Source of the DNA: Atkinsonella hypoxylon | Lineage: Eukaryota; Ascomycota; Sordariomycetes; Hypocreales; Clavicipitaceae | Direction: 5' to 3' | NCBI GenBank assembly: GCA_000729835.1 | Contig: JFHB01000009.1 | Span: 1 to 64,000, forward strand | DNA length: 64,000 bases | Part shown: piece after piece, positions 33,532-45,040 of the stretch | How the letters are laid out: each line of letters opens with the position of its first letter | How positions within the stretch are numbered: the stretch's first letter is position 1 | Program-made: the position numbers and the translations under genes | Notes under the pieces: model-generated | The model's input: the letters and a program-made list of their open reading frames with translations, nothing else | What the model was told of the DNA's origin: nothing | Database searches by the model: none

Positions 33532-35433
33532 CTACTGCGAAGCGGCGATACACCAATGACGGTGGAAGGCCCACGCGCTTTTCTGGCATTCCTTACTGCA
33601 GTATTTGGTACGGCGGCATCGGCGACACTTGGCGAATTGTCTTGTATACTCCTCCCATTTCCCACACTGATAGTAGGCACATTGCCGAATGCCACCACGT
33701 GTATCATCTTTGCGACACAAGTTTCGCATAACCACTCCCGCCCAGTATTGCATATCTGTGCTGTGATATCGGACTGTGAACTTTTCGACAAGAGGGAACA
33801 GATTGAAGTCATTGGGGAGAATGTACTCGTCAGAACCATCTGAATCCTCAGGATCGAGAGCTGCTTCCTCGTCCCCATCAAGAGCAGCGAGGCTCATACC
33901 CAGCGATAGTCTTGGCACAAGATGGCTCCTTTGGAAGTATGATCGAAGGCCGCAATATTTCGAGACGTACGCCAAAAGCTGTAGAGACATGAGCACATCC
34001 TCTTCTCGCGGCATGACAGCAAGCATTTGCGGCGTTGGGACGAAGTGTCTGTCAAGAAGATATCGTGGTACAGTCGAGGTCGGCGCCTGCGATTGGGGCG
34101 GTGTCACCATTGCCGGTCGATTTGGCGATAATCCCATGGGTGGTACGGGTGTCGGGTTTGCCGTATTCCCTATGCTGCCATCCAGAGCTGTACGATGGGT
34201 GATATTGAAAGCGTCGGGGTCTTGATGTGTCTCGGAGACCGTAGGAGTGGCAAGTTCTATGGAGGATCCAGCCAGCATACCCTCTCCATCCTCCATCGAA
34301 ATATCCTGGATTCCCACTGTCGACTGCATATCTGCCGTGCCAGCCATGTCGGCATCGGGAGATTCGTCCGAAGGCATGCTGTCAGCGTTCATATCGTCTG
34401 TCTCTATGGTCGAGTTTTGGTGTCTGATGGATGGCCTCCTGCGGTGATCAGTAGCGTCGAGTGCAGCTGTTGCGGCCGCCGCTGCTGCGATAGCATTGAC
34501 GCTCGGCGCAGGGCCTACGGTCGGCGACCGTAGCTGGGGAGGAAGTGGTGTAGTCGGCGAAGTGGGCTGGGACGCATTTTCGCCTTGTCCAAACATGGCC
34601 ACGGACACCAGACGGTCAGAGTCACGAACGGGTCGGACAAAGGTGTCGAGACCATCGATGGCTGAAGCGGCCGACAAGGGCTGCATCCCCGTGCCAGCAG
34701 GAAGGTTATTTGCATGGCGTCCGTCAATGCCCCGGAAGCTGTGTCTTTGTCGACTCGCTGACGTTGGCGCGCGTTCTGGTGTTGTGGTAAGGGCTTGAGA
34801 CGACAAAATGGCTGCTTCGGGAGTAACCTGAAGGGCGGCATTGGACGGCCCAGCGTAGCTCGCAGATATGTCAATGGATGACGGAGGGCCCTGACGGCGG
34901 ACTGATCGTTGATCAGGCTCTACACGGGCTGTGCGATTCGTGAAGGAGGTTGTAGTCTTGGACGAGCTCCGATGATCATGGCCTCTGTGACGGCGATGGT
35001 GGTGCTCGTGTATCTGCTTCTGATTGGCCTCTTCCGCCTTTTCGCGACATTTCTCGATGACTTTGATATAATTGTCAAGAATAGTCGCGATAACCGGAAC
35101 CATGTCGGCTTCCACAACACGCGTTCGCACATTTTCGGTTCCTCGGACACCAATGTTGACGACGCACTGGAAAGCAAGATTCCATTTCCACATGCCCATC
35201 ATATCTTTGCTGCGGCCCTGTTTGAGTATGCAGACAAGTCGCTCGATGCCTCCATCGACAGTCAGAATGTCGCGAATGCGAGCGGATGATGTCGTCAGGT
35301 AAGCGAGATGATTGAGCGAGTTGATGAGTGGCAATGTGGACGTGCAGTCGAGGGCTCGGCGGTCGTAGAGAGCAGTTGTGATGCCGACCGACGCCTTGTT
35401 GACGTTTGGTATGCTGAAGTTGACTTCCCTCAT
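33532..35433 (-). CDS. samB: MYND-type zinc-finger protein SamB/Mub1
   Basis: A single exon of 633 codons. The N-terminal part has armadillo-like helices (MREVNFSIPNVNKASVGITT, WNLAFQCVVNIG). A long low-complexity middle is rich in Ser, Thr, Pro and Ala with His/Arg-rich patches. The C-terminal MYND finger starts at CAYYQCGKWEEY and runs through CRRCRRTKYCSKECQKSAWA to HRHWC, the expected Cys/His ligands. Role from the family: partner of the N-end-rule ubiquitin ligase Ubr2 (yeast Mub1); in Aspergillus samB mutations alter polarity and septation. The upstream 2.4 kb has no other gene, so a long leader is possible. Confidence 0.92.
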   Translation of the reverse strand: MREVNFSIPNVNKASVGITTALYDRRALDCTSTLPLINSLNHLAYLTTSSARIRDILTVDGGIERLVCILKQGRSKDMMGMWKWNLAFQCVVNIGVRGTENVRTRVVEADMVPVIATILDNYIKVIEKCREKAEEANQKQIHEHHHRRHRGHDHRSSSKTTTSFTNRTARVEPDQRSVRRQGPPSSIDISASYAGPSNAALQVTPEAAILSSQALTTTPERAPTSASRQRHSFRGIDGRHANNLPAGTGMQPLSAASAIDGLDTFVRPVRDSDRLVSVAMFGQGENASQPTSPTTPLPPQLRSPTVGPAPSVNAIAAAAAATAALDATDHRRRPSIRHQNSTIETDDMNADSMPSDESPDADMAGTADMQSTVGIQDISMEDGEGMLAGSSIELATPTVSETHQDPDAFNITHRTALDGSIGNTANPTPVPPMGLSPNRPAMVTPPQSQAPTSTVPRYLLDRHFVPTPQMLAVMPREEDVLMSLQLLAYVSKYCGLRSYFQRSHLVPRLSLGMSLAALDGDEEAALDPEDSDGSDEYILPNDFNLFPLVEKFTVRYHSTDMQYWAGVVMRNLCRKDDTRGGIRQCAYYQCGKWEEYTRQFAKCRRCRRTKYCSKECQKSAWAFHRHWCIAASQ

Positions 35434-37881
35434 GATGGCTGAATAATCCCGTTGAAGGGGACGGTCAGTCCAATTGATGACAGGATGTCGAACTAGGTGC
35501 TGCCTGCAGGGAGATGGCGAAGGTTTGATTTGAGATGCCCCTCAGACAGAGGGGCTCGACAGGACGATGAGTGAAGCCAGACTGCTCACCTGAGCGTATC
35601 GGGATGTCGATGTGTCGATATGTCGATGTGTCGATGGACGAGTTGTTGACGACTCGGGCTCGGGCTACTGGGGAGAGGGATAAGAGACTGGAGTAAACCT
35701 GAAATGTGACCGGGGTAACCGAGTGGCGGGTTTGCGTCCAAGCACAGTTTGACAGCAATAAAGACGACGGCTCAGCGGCACGACGTCGGCGAAAGGTGGA
35801 TGAGATGAGGCTGCGATTGAGAACGCTCGAGGATGAATATGTAGAGGAGTGAGCGAGTCTCGTGGTTGTTGGTGAGTCGAGGAGAGCGATGAGGATTCCG
35901 AGTCTGACGGTTGTTTCAGGCAAGGCTGGGGGCAAAACCGGGATCAAGTCGAGCTGAAAGAAGGGCGACGCCGAAGAGAACGTGCAGCGCCCAGTGGATG
36001 GGGCAGTAGTAGGTAGTCCCGCAGGTACACCGAGAGGTAGATACTCGCAGAAGGGCGCTTGTTGCAAGAAAATTTTGAGTCCAAGGTTGGCTTCGAAGAT
36101 GATGCAGAATGCGAGTATGCCCTTTTGCAGGCTCCTCGGAAATGCAGGACGGCGTCGGACCGTGGTGAGAAAACGTGAGGGAGGGAGGGTGAGCAAGGCA
36201 GATGGGCAGGCAAGGCAGGGCAGGGGAAAGGGGCACAGGGTCACAGGGTCACAAAGGGGAGAGGAGAGGCATTGATGCAGAGGCTGGCGGGCTGGCGGGC
36301 TGGCGGGCTGGCGGGCTGGTGGGCTGGTGGGCGGGCGGACAGGAGCCCTTGTGGCAGACTCAGACTGTATGTACAGAGTACAGAGTACAGAGTACAGAGT
36401 ACAGAGTACACCCACTGTAGGCTGGGCACGTGTTCCTCTTCATTATCTGACATCGTCCCGAGCTGTTTTACCTACCTAGGTAGGTAGTTAGGTATGCAGT
36501 TCCAGTAATAACCCATTTCAAGTCGGATCAATTGTTCATGTTTCCCTTTCCTTTTTCTTTCTTTTTTCTTTCTTTTTCTCTCTCTCGGCGTCTTCTCGCG
36601 GCTGATGGTCGACATGAAACTTACAACACGCCTCCAAGACCAGTTGAGCGTTGTTGCCACACTCTGCTGAGGGCGATAGCGCCTACCCTGAAGTCGGCTT
36701 CCATCTTGGCGTGCAGCCCAGCCCGGACAAGTCTATATTTATTGCAATTAGCCGCGGCCCGCGCGCCCTTACCACCAGACACTAACTATTCCCTACATGT
36801 ACAGAATTAGATCATGCCAAGAGACTGGTATGTATACCGTGCACACTGTGCACACACATGCCTGATGATGTTGCATCTGCCTCGATATGTATACACATTT
36901 ATGTATTTTCCGTAAGTGAAGAATTGTATTGCAGGCTACACCTTTTATTTTATTTTATATTTTATATTATATTATATTTGAAATTTTTTATGATTAAATA
37001 ATTCAGAGCACAAACGGTACAGTTGCACAGTCTGACATATTTACCGATATATGGATGCTTTGGGGCAGCCCTTCCCTCTAGTCTATCCGGCTGCGTGTAA
37101 TACAATTCCTTCTGCTTCCAAGACCAGGTGCCTAGAAGCCATGTTCACTGTGTCACCCGGTGAATAAGCTTGATGACGTATCCGTTTACATAACATTTGA
37201 AGTCTCAAAACCTGCCGTGTGGCAAGAAATGCTGAAGTAAGCAGGCCAGATTCACGTTCCTTCCAAACTTTTGAACTCTTGCGTATTTAGTCCCAAACCA
37301 CGAAACAAGCAAAGAAGATATCAGGCAACAGGAGTTCATATAGAAGAACACCCTGATATGTACACTATGAACGATGCGCATCTAAACCGTGGCATGCCAT
37401 GAATCCATGCTTCTCCTTGCAGGCTGTCAAAATTCAAACTCTGCCAATGAAGAGCCAATGAATGGTTCACCCAAGTCAATACTGAAACTAATACCGATAC
37501 AGAAGTCTCGTATGCAACAAGGCCGAGTAGGGAATGCAGGTGCACCACGAGCTGTGGAAGTCCTTGGCACAACAAACTTAGTCTCGAAATCGCGATGTAA
37601 CCCGATCGCCTTGAGTGTCGACCGTACAAACAAATGTAACATACCGCAACGTAGGAAGCTGCAACCTATAAGCGGGCGAATGTCTGATGAAACACGTAGT
37701 TGTAGGATTTTGATATGCGGGAGAAGCTGTTCAAATGCACCCGGGGACAAACATAATGCTGGGCTGAGAGCTGGTATAACGCCAAAGGCACAGACGATTG
37801 GTGCGACATGGCAGCACGCATAACGTTGAGTACTGTAACAAGAAGTCTTCGAAGAGCAACTCGTCCGTCAAGTGTAGGGAC
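35434..37881. repeat. Gene-free region with mini- and microsatellites
   Basis: It holds the likely leader and promoter of samB on the minus strand. A gctggcggg minisatellite lies at about 36283-36337, a pentamer-like agagtac run at about 36371-36410, a CT-rich tract at 36547-36588, and an AT-only patch (tttta/tatat units) at about 36947-36990. Frames of up to 316 codons upstream of samB are composed of repeat-like proline/serine sequence and are not conserved-looking. Confidence 0.55.
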
Positions 37882-38898
37882 TCAATCGCCACTGATCTTT
37901 GCATGACGAAAGTACTTCATCCCAACCCAAGCAACGACTACCCAGACCCAAGCCATCACACCTGTCAGTATGATGAGAGCTGGATAGTACCCAACGATGG
38001 GTAGAGTAGGATCGTCCTCGAGCTCCGGCGGCGCATATGGTGTCTTGCCGACATCCCAAGCCCAGATCCAGACATTAAGACAAGATCCCATGCCAATGAC
38101 AAAGACGAGCCAGGTTACCGTCAGAACAGCCCAACCCCACCATTCCGTTTCTGAGTAATCCCAATCAGAGCCGGGCTGAGGTAGAGCCTTTGTCGATATA
38201 CCGCTGTAGGAGAGGGGGGATTTTGCTTGCTGAAACGACCTGCGACGAGGGGCAACAGTTCGGGCTGCAAAATATGATTCGGAGCCAGAAGACATTGAAG
38301 CGCTGGAGGGAGCGGGCCGTGAACCTTGAGCCATCTGCAGAACATCGTCCTCGTCAGTGGTCGAATTGTAGGAATCTCGCCGTCCGTTCTGTTGCTGTGG
38401 CTGGCTTGCGTGAACGGCTGTACTCGTCGCCGGCTGATCAGAGCCCGCGGGGCTGGAGAAGACGGCCTGATGATTTGAGGACGAGCGAGGCGCAAAGTCA
38501 GACGTCTTGAGTCCCAAAGCATCTCGTTCGGGCGCATTTGACGCCGGGGCTGCTGTGCTCTCTGGCTTGAATGCAGTAGCTTGTGATGTATCGATCTTCA
38601 GCGGCCGGCTGTCTTTTCTCTCGCGCTGCGCACCACGTCCAAGCAGTGCCGCCTTCCTAAGGGACCCTCTTCGACGTCGTGTCTTGTGCTGCTGTGTCAC
38701 AGCATGAAGCGACGGTGACGTAGCTGCGGCTGCAGGCGCGGTATCCTCTCCCTCAGCGTCTGAGTGGGATTTAATCTCGGCGTATGGTCGCATAAAGGGG
38801 ATTCTGGACAAGATTCCCGACCCGGAGGATGGTCGTCGCGGAGCCAGGGGCGGTTTCGAGCGGTCGTTTTGAGCAACTTGGCTGACCTGGCTATCCAT
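37882..38898 (-). CDS. Conserved fungal two-TM membrane protein, unknown function
   Basis: A single exon of 338 codons. The first 245 residues are polar, rich in Ser, Pro, Ala and Arg, with a basic patch (KTRRRRGSLRKAALLGRG), and probably cytosolic and disordered. The last 90 residues hold two hydrophobic segments: WWGWAVLTVTWLVFVIGMGS and YYPALIILTGVMAWVWVVVA. Between them is a conserved-looking loop (WAWDVGKTPYAPPELEDDPT). The tail is short and basic. I recall such C-terminal pairs in unnamed filamentous-fungal proteins but know no function. The ATG at 38898 is in good context. Confidence 0.75.
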   Translation of the reverse strand: MDSQVSQVAQNDRSKPPLAPRRPSSGSGILSRIPFMRPYAEIKSHSDAEGEDTAPAAAATSPSLHAVTQQHKTRRRRGSLRKAALLGRGAQRERKDSRPLKIDTSQATAFKPESTAAPASNAPERDALGLKTSDFAPRSSSNHQAVFSSPAGSDQPATSTAVHASQPQQQNGRRDSYNSTTDEDDVLQMAQGSRPAPSSASMSSGSESYFAARTVAPRRRSFQQAKSPLSYSGISTKALPQPGSDWDYSETEWWGWAVLTVTWLVFVIGMGSCLNVWIWAWDVGKTPYAPPELEDDPTLPIVGYYPALIILTGVMAWVWVVVAWVGMKYFRHAKISGD

Positions 38899-39889
38899 AG
38901 CTCGCAGATGGCATGGTGCTCAGGCACCAGGTCCCAAGGCGACGCTGAATACCCGATGCGACTGGACAAGCTGTAAAGAGTCACGAACTCATTGGCCAGG
39001 TGGCTGCTTGCTATGTCTGCGCAGGGTGCAGGGTGAAGAAGGGAGGGAATGTATGTAGTATGTAGTCCGAGGACTCCAGGATGGGGGGCATGGAGCTGCC
39101 AGGAATTCAGCGTTGGTGTTGACCAGGAGGAGCCACACTGCTGGACTCAGGTCAGGTCTGCTCAGGTGCTAGGTACCTGGTACTTAGGGCGTAAAGGCTA
39201 AGCTCGGTAAACCGACCAAATCTTGCGGTGCCAAGGTACCTAGACATGCGTATTACCCTCCGTCGTGTAATTTCGAACCGCGAATTTTGGATTTAATCTC
39301 AGTTCAATCACGGGCTCGTGTCTGCTGTGACCGTCTGGATTCCTCCCCATATCACTAATGTCCGCAAATTATGGAGACCATCAAGGTACCTAGGTAGGTA
39401 GCAGCATCTGCCTGCAGGACCGGTGGAAGGACTCCCCTGCCGTAGTCGTGGCACGGGTAGCAGAAGCCTGGCCCACGTGTCATGATGCAGCTTCCTTGGG
39501 TACGTTGCTAGGCTACCTGTGAGTTAACTGACATCAAATCCAGAGCCAACGCGCCGGCCGCATTCCAAGTCGCGCACTCCGATGCAGAATCCAAGTGCTT
39601 TTCTGATCCCACAAAGCGAATCACCCATTGTCAGGCAGGAAACCCTGCCGGTATCTCCACGATCTCGATATATTGAACACCATCTTCCTACGGCCGCATG
39701 TCTCGCGAGCAATTGCATTTAGAGGCACATGACGCCGTTCAGCGACGAATAGGCCAATCACCGCACTTCCACGCCTCTCCCACCTTTGTGATTGACGATG
39801 CGGACTGCGGTACAGGTGCCGGACCGTATCAAGATCAAGATCAGTCCTCGCCACCTCTAGAAGCTCGTCTTCTTTCTCCCACCTACACC
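38899..39889. other. Divergent upstream region of the two-TM gene and ZRG17
   Basis: 991 bp between divergent starts. A caaggtacctag/gtacctaggtag type palindrome recurs near 39232 and 39386. The same taggtacct motif is seen near 30700, 36475, 49625, 54145 and 56310. A frame open from 39698 runs into ZRG17 and would add 64 residues, but it reads through a CT-rich leader and is not used in my model. Confidence 0.45.
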
Positions 39890-41172
39890 ATGGCATCGGA
39901 AAGCGATTCGGGCGACACCCAGTCCCCCAAACCGCCTCACAACCCTTTCAACTTCCAAACGCAGGTTATTTCTACTACGCCCGTCAAATCTGTACGTCTT
40001 CTCTCATTCCACCGTCCATCAAACGATCTGGTCGCCCCATGTTCCAGAACGTTAACATCACTTCACAGAATATTGGACAGCGTCGAGGTCACAGGTACAA
40101 GCATAGTAGCATCTCAGCCCAACATCAGATCTTCCAAGAGCCGCCTCCCCGACCGCCTCCCGTTCTGCCAGCCTCGTTACCGACACCCACAATCTCAGAA
40201 GCATGGAAAAGCATGGACAAAGACCAGCGGGCTCGGCTATATTGGAGCTTGTGCCATCTGGCGGTTGCCGTCTTCATTTTCTTCAAATCTCAAGGTTCGC
40301 TGGCAGCAATGGCCCTATCTCACCTCGTCTTCTTTGACGCCGGCAGTGCCGCAGTGTGCGTTGTCGTGGAAGTGTTGGGCAACTTTGAGGTTTGGCGCCG
40401 CAGCAGCATACGCCACCCGTTTGGTCTTGAACGAGCCGAAGTTCTCGCTGGCTTTGCCTTGTCCATCTTCCTTTTATTCGGTGGCTTCGACCTCGTTTCG
40501 CACAATTTGAAACACTTTCTGGAAACCCTGGGCCACCACGAGCCTCACCATCAACATGCACACGAGACCGTGTCTGCCGGATCCATTGACATGGTGGCTG
40601 CTGCCGCCATCATCAGCACCCTCGTTTCAGCATACGGACTGAGAAACCACTCTCGCATCGCAAAAGTCATGAGAGTCTCGTATCTTGCTACTCTCCCTAG
40701 CATCTTGTCTAATCCTTTCCACTTCTTGACACTTCTTTTCTCCGCTATTGTCGCAGTCTTGCCGCTGCTCTCGATATCTCTTTACACTTGGCTGGACAGA
40801 CTGATCTGTGCCGTTATTGCCGTAGCTATGTTTAGCTTAGGTATGCGTGTGGTCATTGCACAGGGTCTGATGTTGCTCATGTCCTACGGCGGAACAAATG
40901 GAGACGACGGTGTGACATCCGTTTTGAGAGAGATTGAATCCGACGCGGCAATTGTGCGGATTGAGGAATCTCAGTTCTGGCAGGTTCATTACGGTCTCTG
41001 TATGGCCAATCTAAAAGTTCTGGTGCCGAGGGGTCATGACGAGGTCTCACTTAGCAAATTACGCAACCGGGTATCTTCTTTGATTCAAAACAGGCTGGGT
41101 GAGGGCTACGGCGTTGGTGGAAGTATCCGGTGGGAGGTTACTTTGCAAATCACACCTGCTGTGGGCTGTTGA
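39890..41172 (+). CDS. ZRG17: Zinc transporter Zrg17 (cation diffusion facilitator family)
   Basis: Two exons, 39890-39991 and 40069-41172, give 401 residues. The start MASESDSGDTQSPKPPHNPF sits just after a CT-rich leader; an in-frame ATG at 39698 would add 64 residues. The membrane part holds several hydrophobic segments and HPFGLER at about residue 150, the loop typical of Zrg17/Msc2-type CDF proteins, plus a His-rich loop (HHEPHHQHAHE). Role from the family: with Msc2/Cis4, moves zinc into the endoplasmic reticulum and Golgi. The C-terminal cytosolic domain (LRNRVSSLIQNRL region) fits the CDF dimerisation fold. Confidence 0.88.
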
Positions 41173-41723
41173 GAGCCCTGTGACGTGACGTTTATTTGAT
41201 AAGGTAGCGCTTCCTCATTTTCTGCGATGTATGATTTCCCCCCCCTTTCTGACTAGACTCACATTAAAATACTGCATATTTAAGATCTCACTCGAGCTGG
41301 ATCCTCTTGTTCACTCGGGACTATAAATCATGTTGCTTTTTATCAACCGGTAGTGATGAGGGTACATTTGCAATGCTGCACTATTAGGATGCGAAGCATA
41401 CATAGTATTGACGCAGATGTCTAGACTATTCGAGAAGGGTATTTCTGAAACCACGACGTCAATCGCATTTACCGATGTAATTTTTTTTTTTTCCTTCAAA
41501 AAGTTTCGACGTATCAAGTAAAGAAGAAAAAAGCCCAGTGACCTTGTAAACACGAAGAGCAAGCCACCAATGTACAATCCCGGCTGCTTTGACAGATGAT
41601 GGAGGAGCCATCCCAATTACCATGCTGTACATCATATATCAAAACCACAAATGAAAACCACCGCACATCATCACTTCATGCCAAGACGGAGCCATAACAT
41701 GCTCCATTGTCTGCTTCGCAATT
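41173..41723. other. Convergent 3' region ZRG17/MGM1
   Basis: Two convergent 3' UTRs with a T-run at about 41480-41491. No gene is recognised. Confidence 0.45.
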
Positions 41724-44614
41724 CTAGAACAAACCCCATCTACCACGCTGCTTTTCTCCACCGGGCCGTCGTGCACCAGTCGTCCGCTCCCGTTCCCGAC
41801 CGTCTAGCTGTCTCAAGCTGTCCATCTTCTCTAGCACCAGCTCCAGCAGCTCCTTTCTGCGAATAACCTCTAAATGACGACGGATCTTGGGATCTTCCTT
41901 TGCGAACCTCTCGACTTCGTCCTCTGTGAGATGTCGTCCTAGCCGAAGATCCAGCTCTCGAGGGAAGCTGTGGTAGAACTCGGACAGTAACTCCACATTC
42001 AAGAAGAGAACAGCAGTGGAAGCGAGCTTTGACGCTGCGGCATCCAGGAACACCTCTGGACAATAATATTTGTTCTTGATGGATGCGCACTGTTTGGATT
42101 TCACTGCCATGAGTCGCATTTGGATAATATCGGCACGGTCACGGAGGAACACCGCCTCGCGTCCTGTCGTACGTTAGAAATCATATACAACTCAATATTA
42201 ATAGAAAACACACAGTGTGGACTTTATGAGGAAACGAACCTTTGTTGAGAAGAGCGGCGCTAAAGCCTCCGGCGCCACTTCTCCCATCACCTTCAACGAT
42301 GATGTCGCCCTTGCGTGCCTTGTCGATGAAGTTCATGACCTCCTTCAGCTTTCGACGCCCTCCAACAGATGACTCCAGACTAGTCAGCGCTGCTTCGCAG
42401 TCATGCAGCTCCTTCTTCAATACTTCTCCCACATGCTGTCGACCTTGTGACCATTCGCGCTCCTCCACATCAATCTCAAACTTGTATGGCTTGATACAGT
42501 TCTCCACCTGATCACTGGTACTGTAAAATCTTTCATTGAGAATTGTTGATGCTGCTTCTAGGATAACTTGGCGAGCGAATGGATGGGTTGCAAAGTTGGA
42601 TTTGTTGAGGAGCTTGTCAACGTGATTTTGCAAAGCAGATGCTACAACTGTCGTTGCTAGACGGCCAACTCCGAGTTTGGTAAGTGCCGAAGCTGATGCA
42701 TCGAGTTGCCGACGCCAATATAGTGACTCGGGCTCAGCTTTTGGAAGGTCCGCAATATGGTCGGGCTCCGGCTTGGTTACTGAGAGGTCCGTAATCGGCT
42801 TGTTCCAGTATCTGGCAGCTAGAAGATCCAAAACCTTCTGGTCCAGCTCGGCTTTGAGAAGCTCACGCATTTGAGGCCTGCCGAATTCTTCTGTAAATTG
42901 CTTGAAAGAGTGCTTGAAGCTGTCTAGGCTCTCTGCCAGGTATGACTCAGCCGAAAGTGGTCGGTCGTTGTATTGTACTTTAAATTCATATGTGGCTTCT
43001 TCAAGTTCTTGTCGGATAGCTTCGCTGGTGGCCTGCAGACTAGCAGACATTGTTTGCTCCAGAACATGCATTAATTTCTTACGCAGTATAGGTGTACCCA
43101 CGTTCACTCCGGCATCTCGGCCGAACTCTAGGGGATGCGATGAGAAGAAATTATTCTCATGCTTTGTGATTACTGATATTAAGTTCGACGGTCCCTTTTT
43201 GAATAGCCCTTGAGAGGGTGGCGCCTTAGGAACGACTCCTACATAGCCCAATCTGAGGGGATATTGCTTGTCATTTAGAATGGCAGCGCCGCGGCTAGGA
43301 TCAACGAGGTCCATCTTCGTAACGACGCCAATTGTTCTCTCTCCTCTTGGGTCAACTCTTCGCGATGCCCTTAAAGCCGCAGAGTTTGCGAGATCCACAT
43401 CAGCAGCCGAAATGGCAAGGATGATGTTGGGAGGTTGGATATACTTGTCGCAAAGCTCTGAGATTTTCTGCTTTAGTTGGACAGGTTGGTTTTTCCCGAC
43501 AACTTGAATATAGCCAGGCAAATCGATAAGAGAAAGGTCGGGGACATTCGGAGAGTAAATTGTCAGGTGAACAGGGTCGTCAGAGACACAATCGGCGTCT
43601 GATACTGCCATGTTAAGCTCAGTGAGGGTTTTCTGGATGGACGAGAAATCCGTAATGCGCTTTAAACCCAGATCAGGGAATTCGCCGTATTCATCGCCGG
43701 ATCCAGGGGTGTTAACTAGAGTAAGCTCGATGGGCCTTCGTGTGACCATATTTGATCCTTTGGGAAGAAACTCGTGACCGACGATAGCTTCAAGGACAGA
43801 ACTTTTTCCTGACGATTGAGAGCCAATAACGACGATAGACGGAAGACTCAAGGAGCTTGATTGTCCGAGTTTTTGCAGTATACTTCGGATCTCGATCATC
43901 TTCTTTGTCAATATCATCATTTGATCGTCTTTGGCGACCTCTTTGGGATCACGTGGATCCCGTTCTTCTGATTGTTCGTATCCGTACGCTGCTGCAGAAG
44001 CACCTACAGCCACAGCCGCTCCCGTCTTGCTGTGTTTGGGATCCCCTCCGCCGCCTGAGCCGCCTGAGCCGCCGGTGCCTACTTCTTCGTGTATTCGCAG
44101 GATTCGTTTCAACCATTCCGGAGTTTCAACCTGCTCTTTAGTGTTCTCCCATCCTTGACGTGTCTGAGACGCAACGTCTTTAGCCGTGTCAAACAGGCTC
44201 GCCGCCGTCGACGTAACGGTGTCCTTCGTTGTGTTGAAGAGCTCGATGGCATATGTGCCAGCCTCTGCCTCTAGTTAGTATATCCCCAAGCCTAAATGCG
44301 CAAAGTTCCGACGTACGATTTGCTTGATATTGAACCCATGCGAAAGCCCCGATAGTCAAGCCACCAAATAAGGCGGGTATTCTGACGACCTTAAGCATCA
44401 ACTTGGGCAAGAATCGAGCAAATGAGGCATTCCGAGAGATAACGGCATTATGAAATGAGTTGCCTTCAAACCACATGCGCTTTCTTGTCGCGCGTATGGA
44501 GGCATCTGCTCGCAAAAGTCCACCAGAAGGCATTCGATGAAGTTGTCGGACTGTCTGAACAGATGCGCGTCGCGTCGCTTGCCGAAAGGCTGCGCCAAGC
44601 GCCCGCGCACTCAT
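41724..44614 (-). CDS. MGM1: Dynamin-like GTPase Mgm1, mitochondrial inner membrane fusion
   Basis: Three exons, 44614-44317, 44270-42240 and 42163-41724, give 922 residues. The first exon encodes a mitochondrial presequence (MSARALGAAFRQATRRASV) and a first hydrophobic segment (IPALFGGLTIGAFAWVQY). The GTPase domain shows GSQSSGKSS (P-loop), switch regions with DLPGYIQV, and TKMDL. The middle and assembly domains follow, and the last exon is the GED-like end (REAVFLRDRADIIQMRLMAV). Role from the family: inner-membrane fusion and cristae shape (OPA1/Msp1), with long and short forms made by proteolysis. An alanine/tyrosine-rich segment (VAVGASAAAYGYEQ) after the first TM could be the region cleaved by rhomboid. 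The second intron uses a weaker GTTCGT donor. Confidence 0.93.
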
Positions 44615-45040
44615 TGCAACGAATATTTCTAGACGTAGGCAGATTGTGACTTGCGCATACGGGCGTTCATGGGACCCTGGAAGGGACAGGGCGATGCAGT
44701 GTGTTGTGATTTAACATTCAACATTCAAGCAAGCTCGGGCAGGTGAATGAAACGTCCATGTCATGGCTTAGGAGCGTTAAACAGTGACGGCACTAACTAT
44801 TGTTTGTAGGCCTTGGGTCCACTGTTGGAACGCAACAGGCGCCAGAGCAGAAATTCATATACCAACAAACCCCTGCGATGCCGGACTGCCTTCGGATGGT
44901 GGGGCTGACTGCAATAGCACATATCGCCACGTGATGGAGCTTATCGGGAACTTTTTGGACGAAATTTCTGGGTACCGTAGGCCGTTGTGGAAATACCAAG
45001 CATCACCACCTTTGCAACGAACGACTCTTAATCGGCCGCC
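44615..45040. promoter_or_regulatory. Divergent promoter of MGM1 and SPB1
   Basis: 426 bp between divergent start codons. No TATA box is seen. The Spb1 ATG is preceded by cggccgcc, an excellent initiation context. Confidence 0.5.

Noticed and set aside
33191..33589. Minus-strand frame of 132 codons after samB
   Set aside because: It overlaps the samB 3' end in another frame and looks random; only the shorter 33028-33225 frame is protein-like.
35465..36415. Minus-strand open frame of 316 codons upstream of samB
   Set aside because: Low-complexity Ser/Pro/Leu sequence running through mini- and microsatellites with no recognisable domain; better explained as leader and promoter.
37427..37750. 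Minus-strand frame of 107 codons
   Set aside because: Weakly protein-like but no homologous feature, no good start context and no neighbouring exons.
39698..39889. 64-residue N-terminal extension of ZRG17
   Set aside because: In frame, but it reads through a CT-rich leader and contributes no family-like sequence; the ATG at 39890 fits better.
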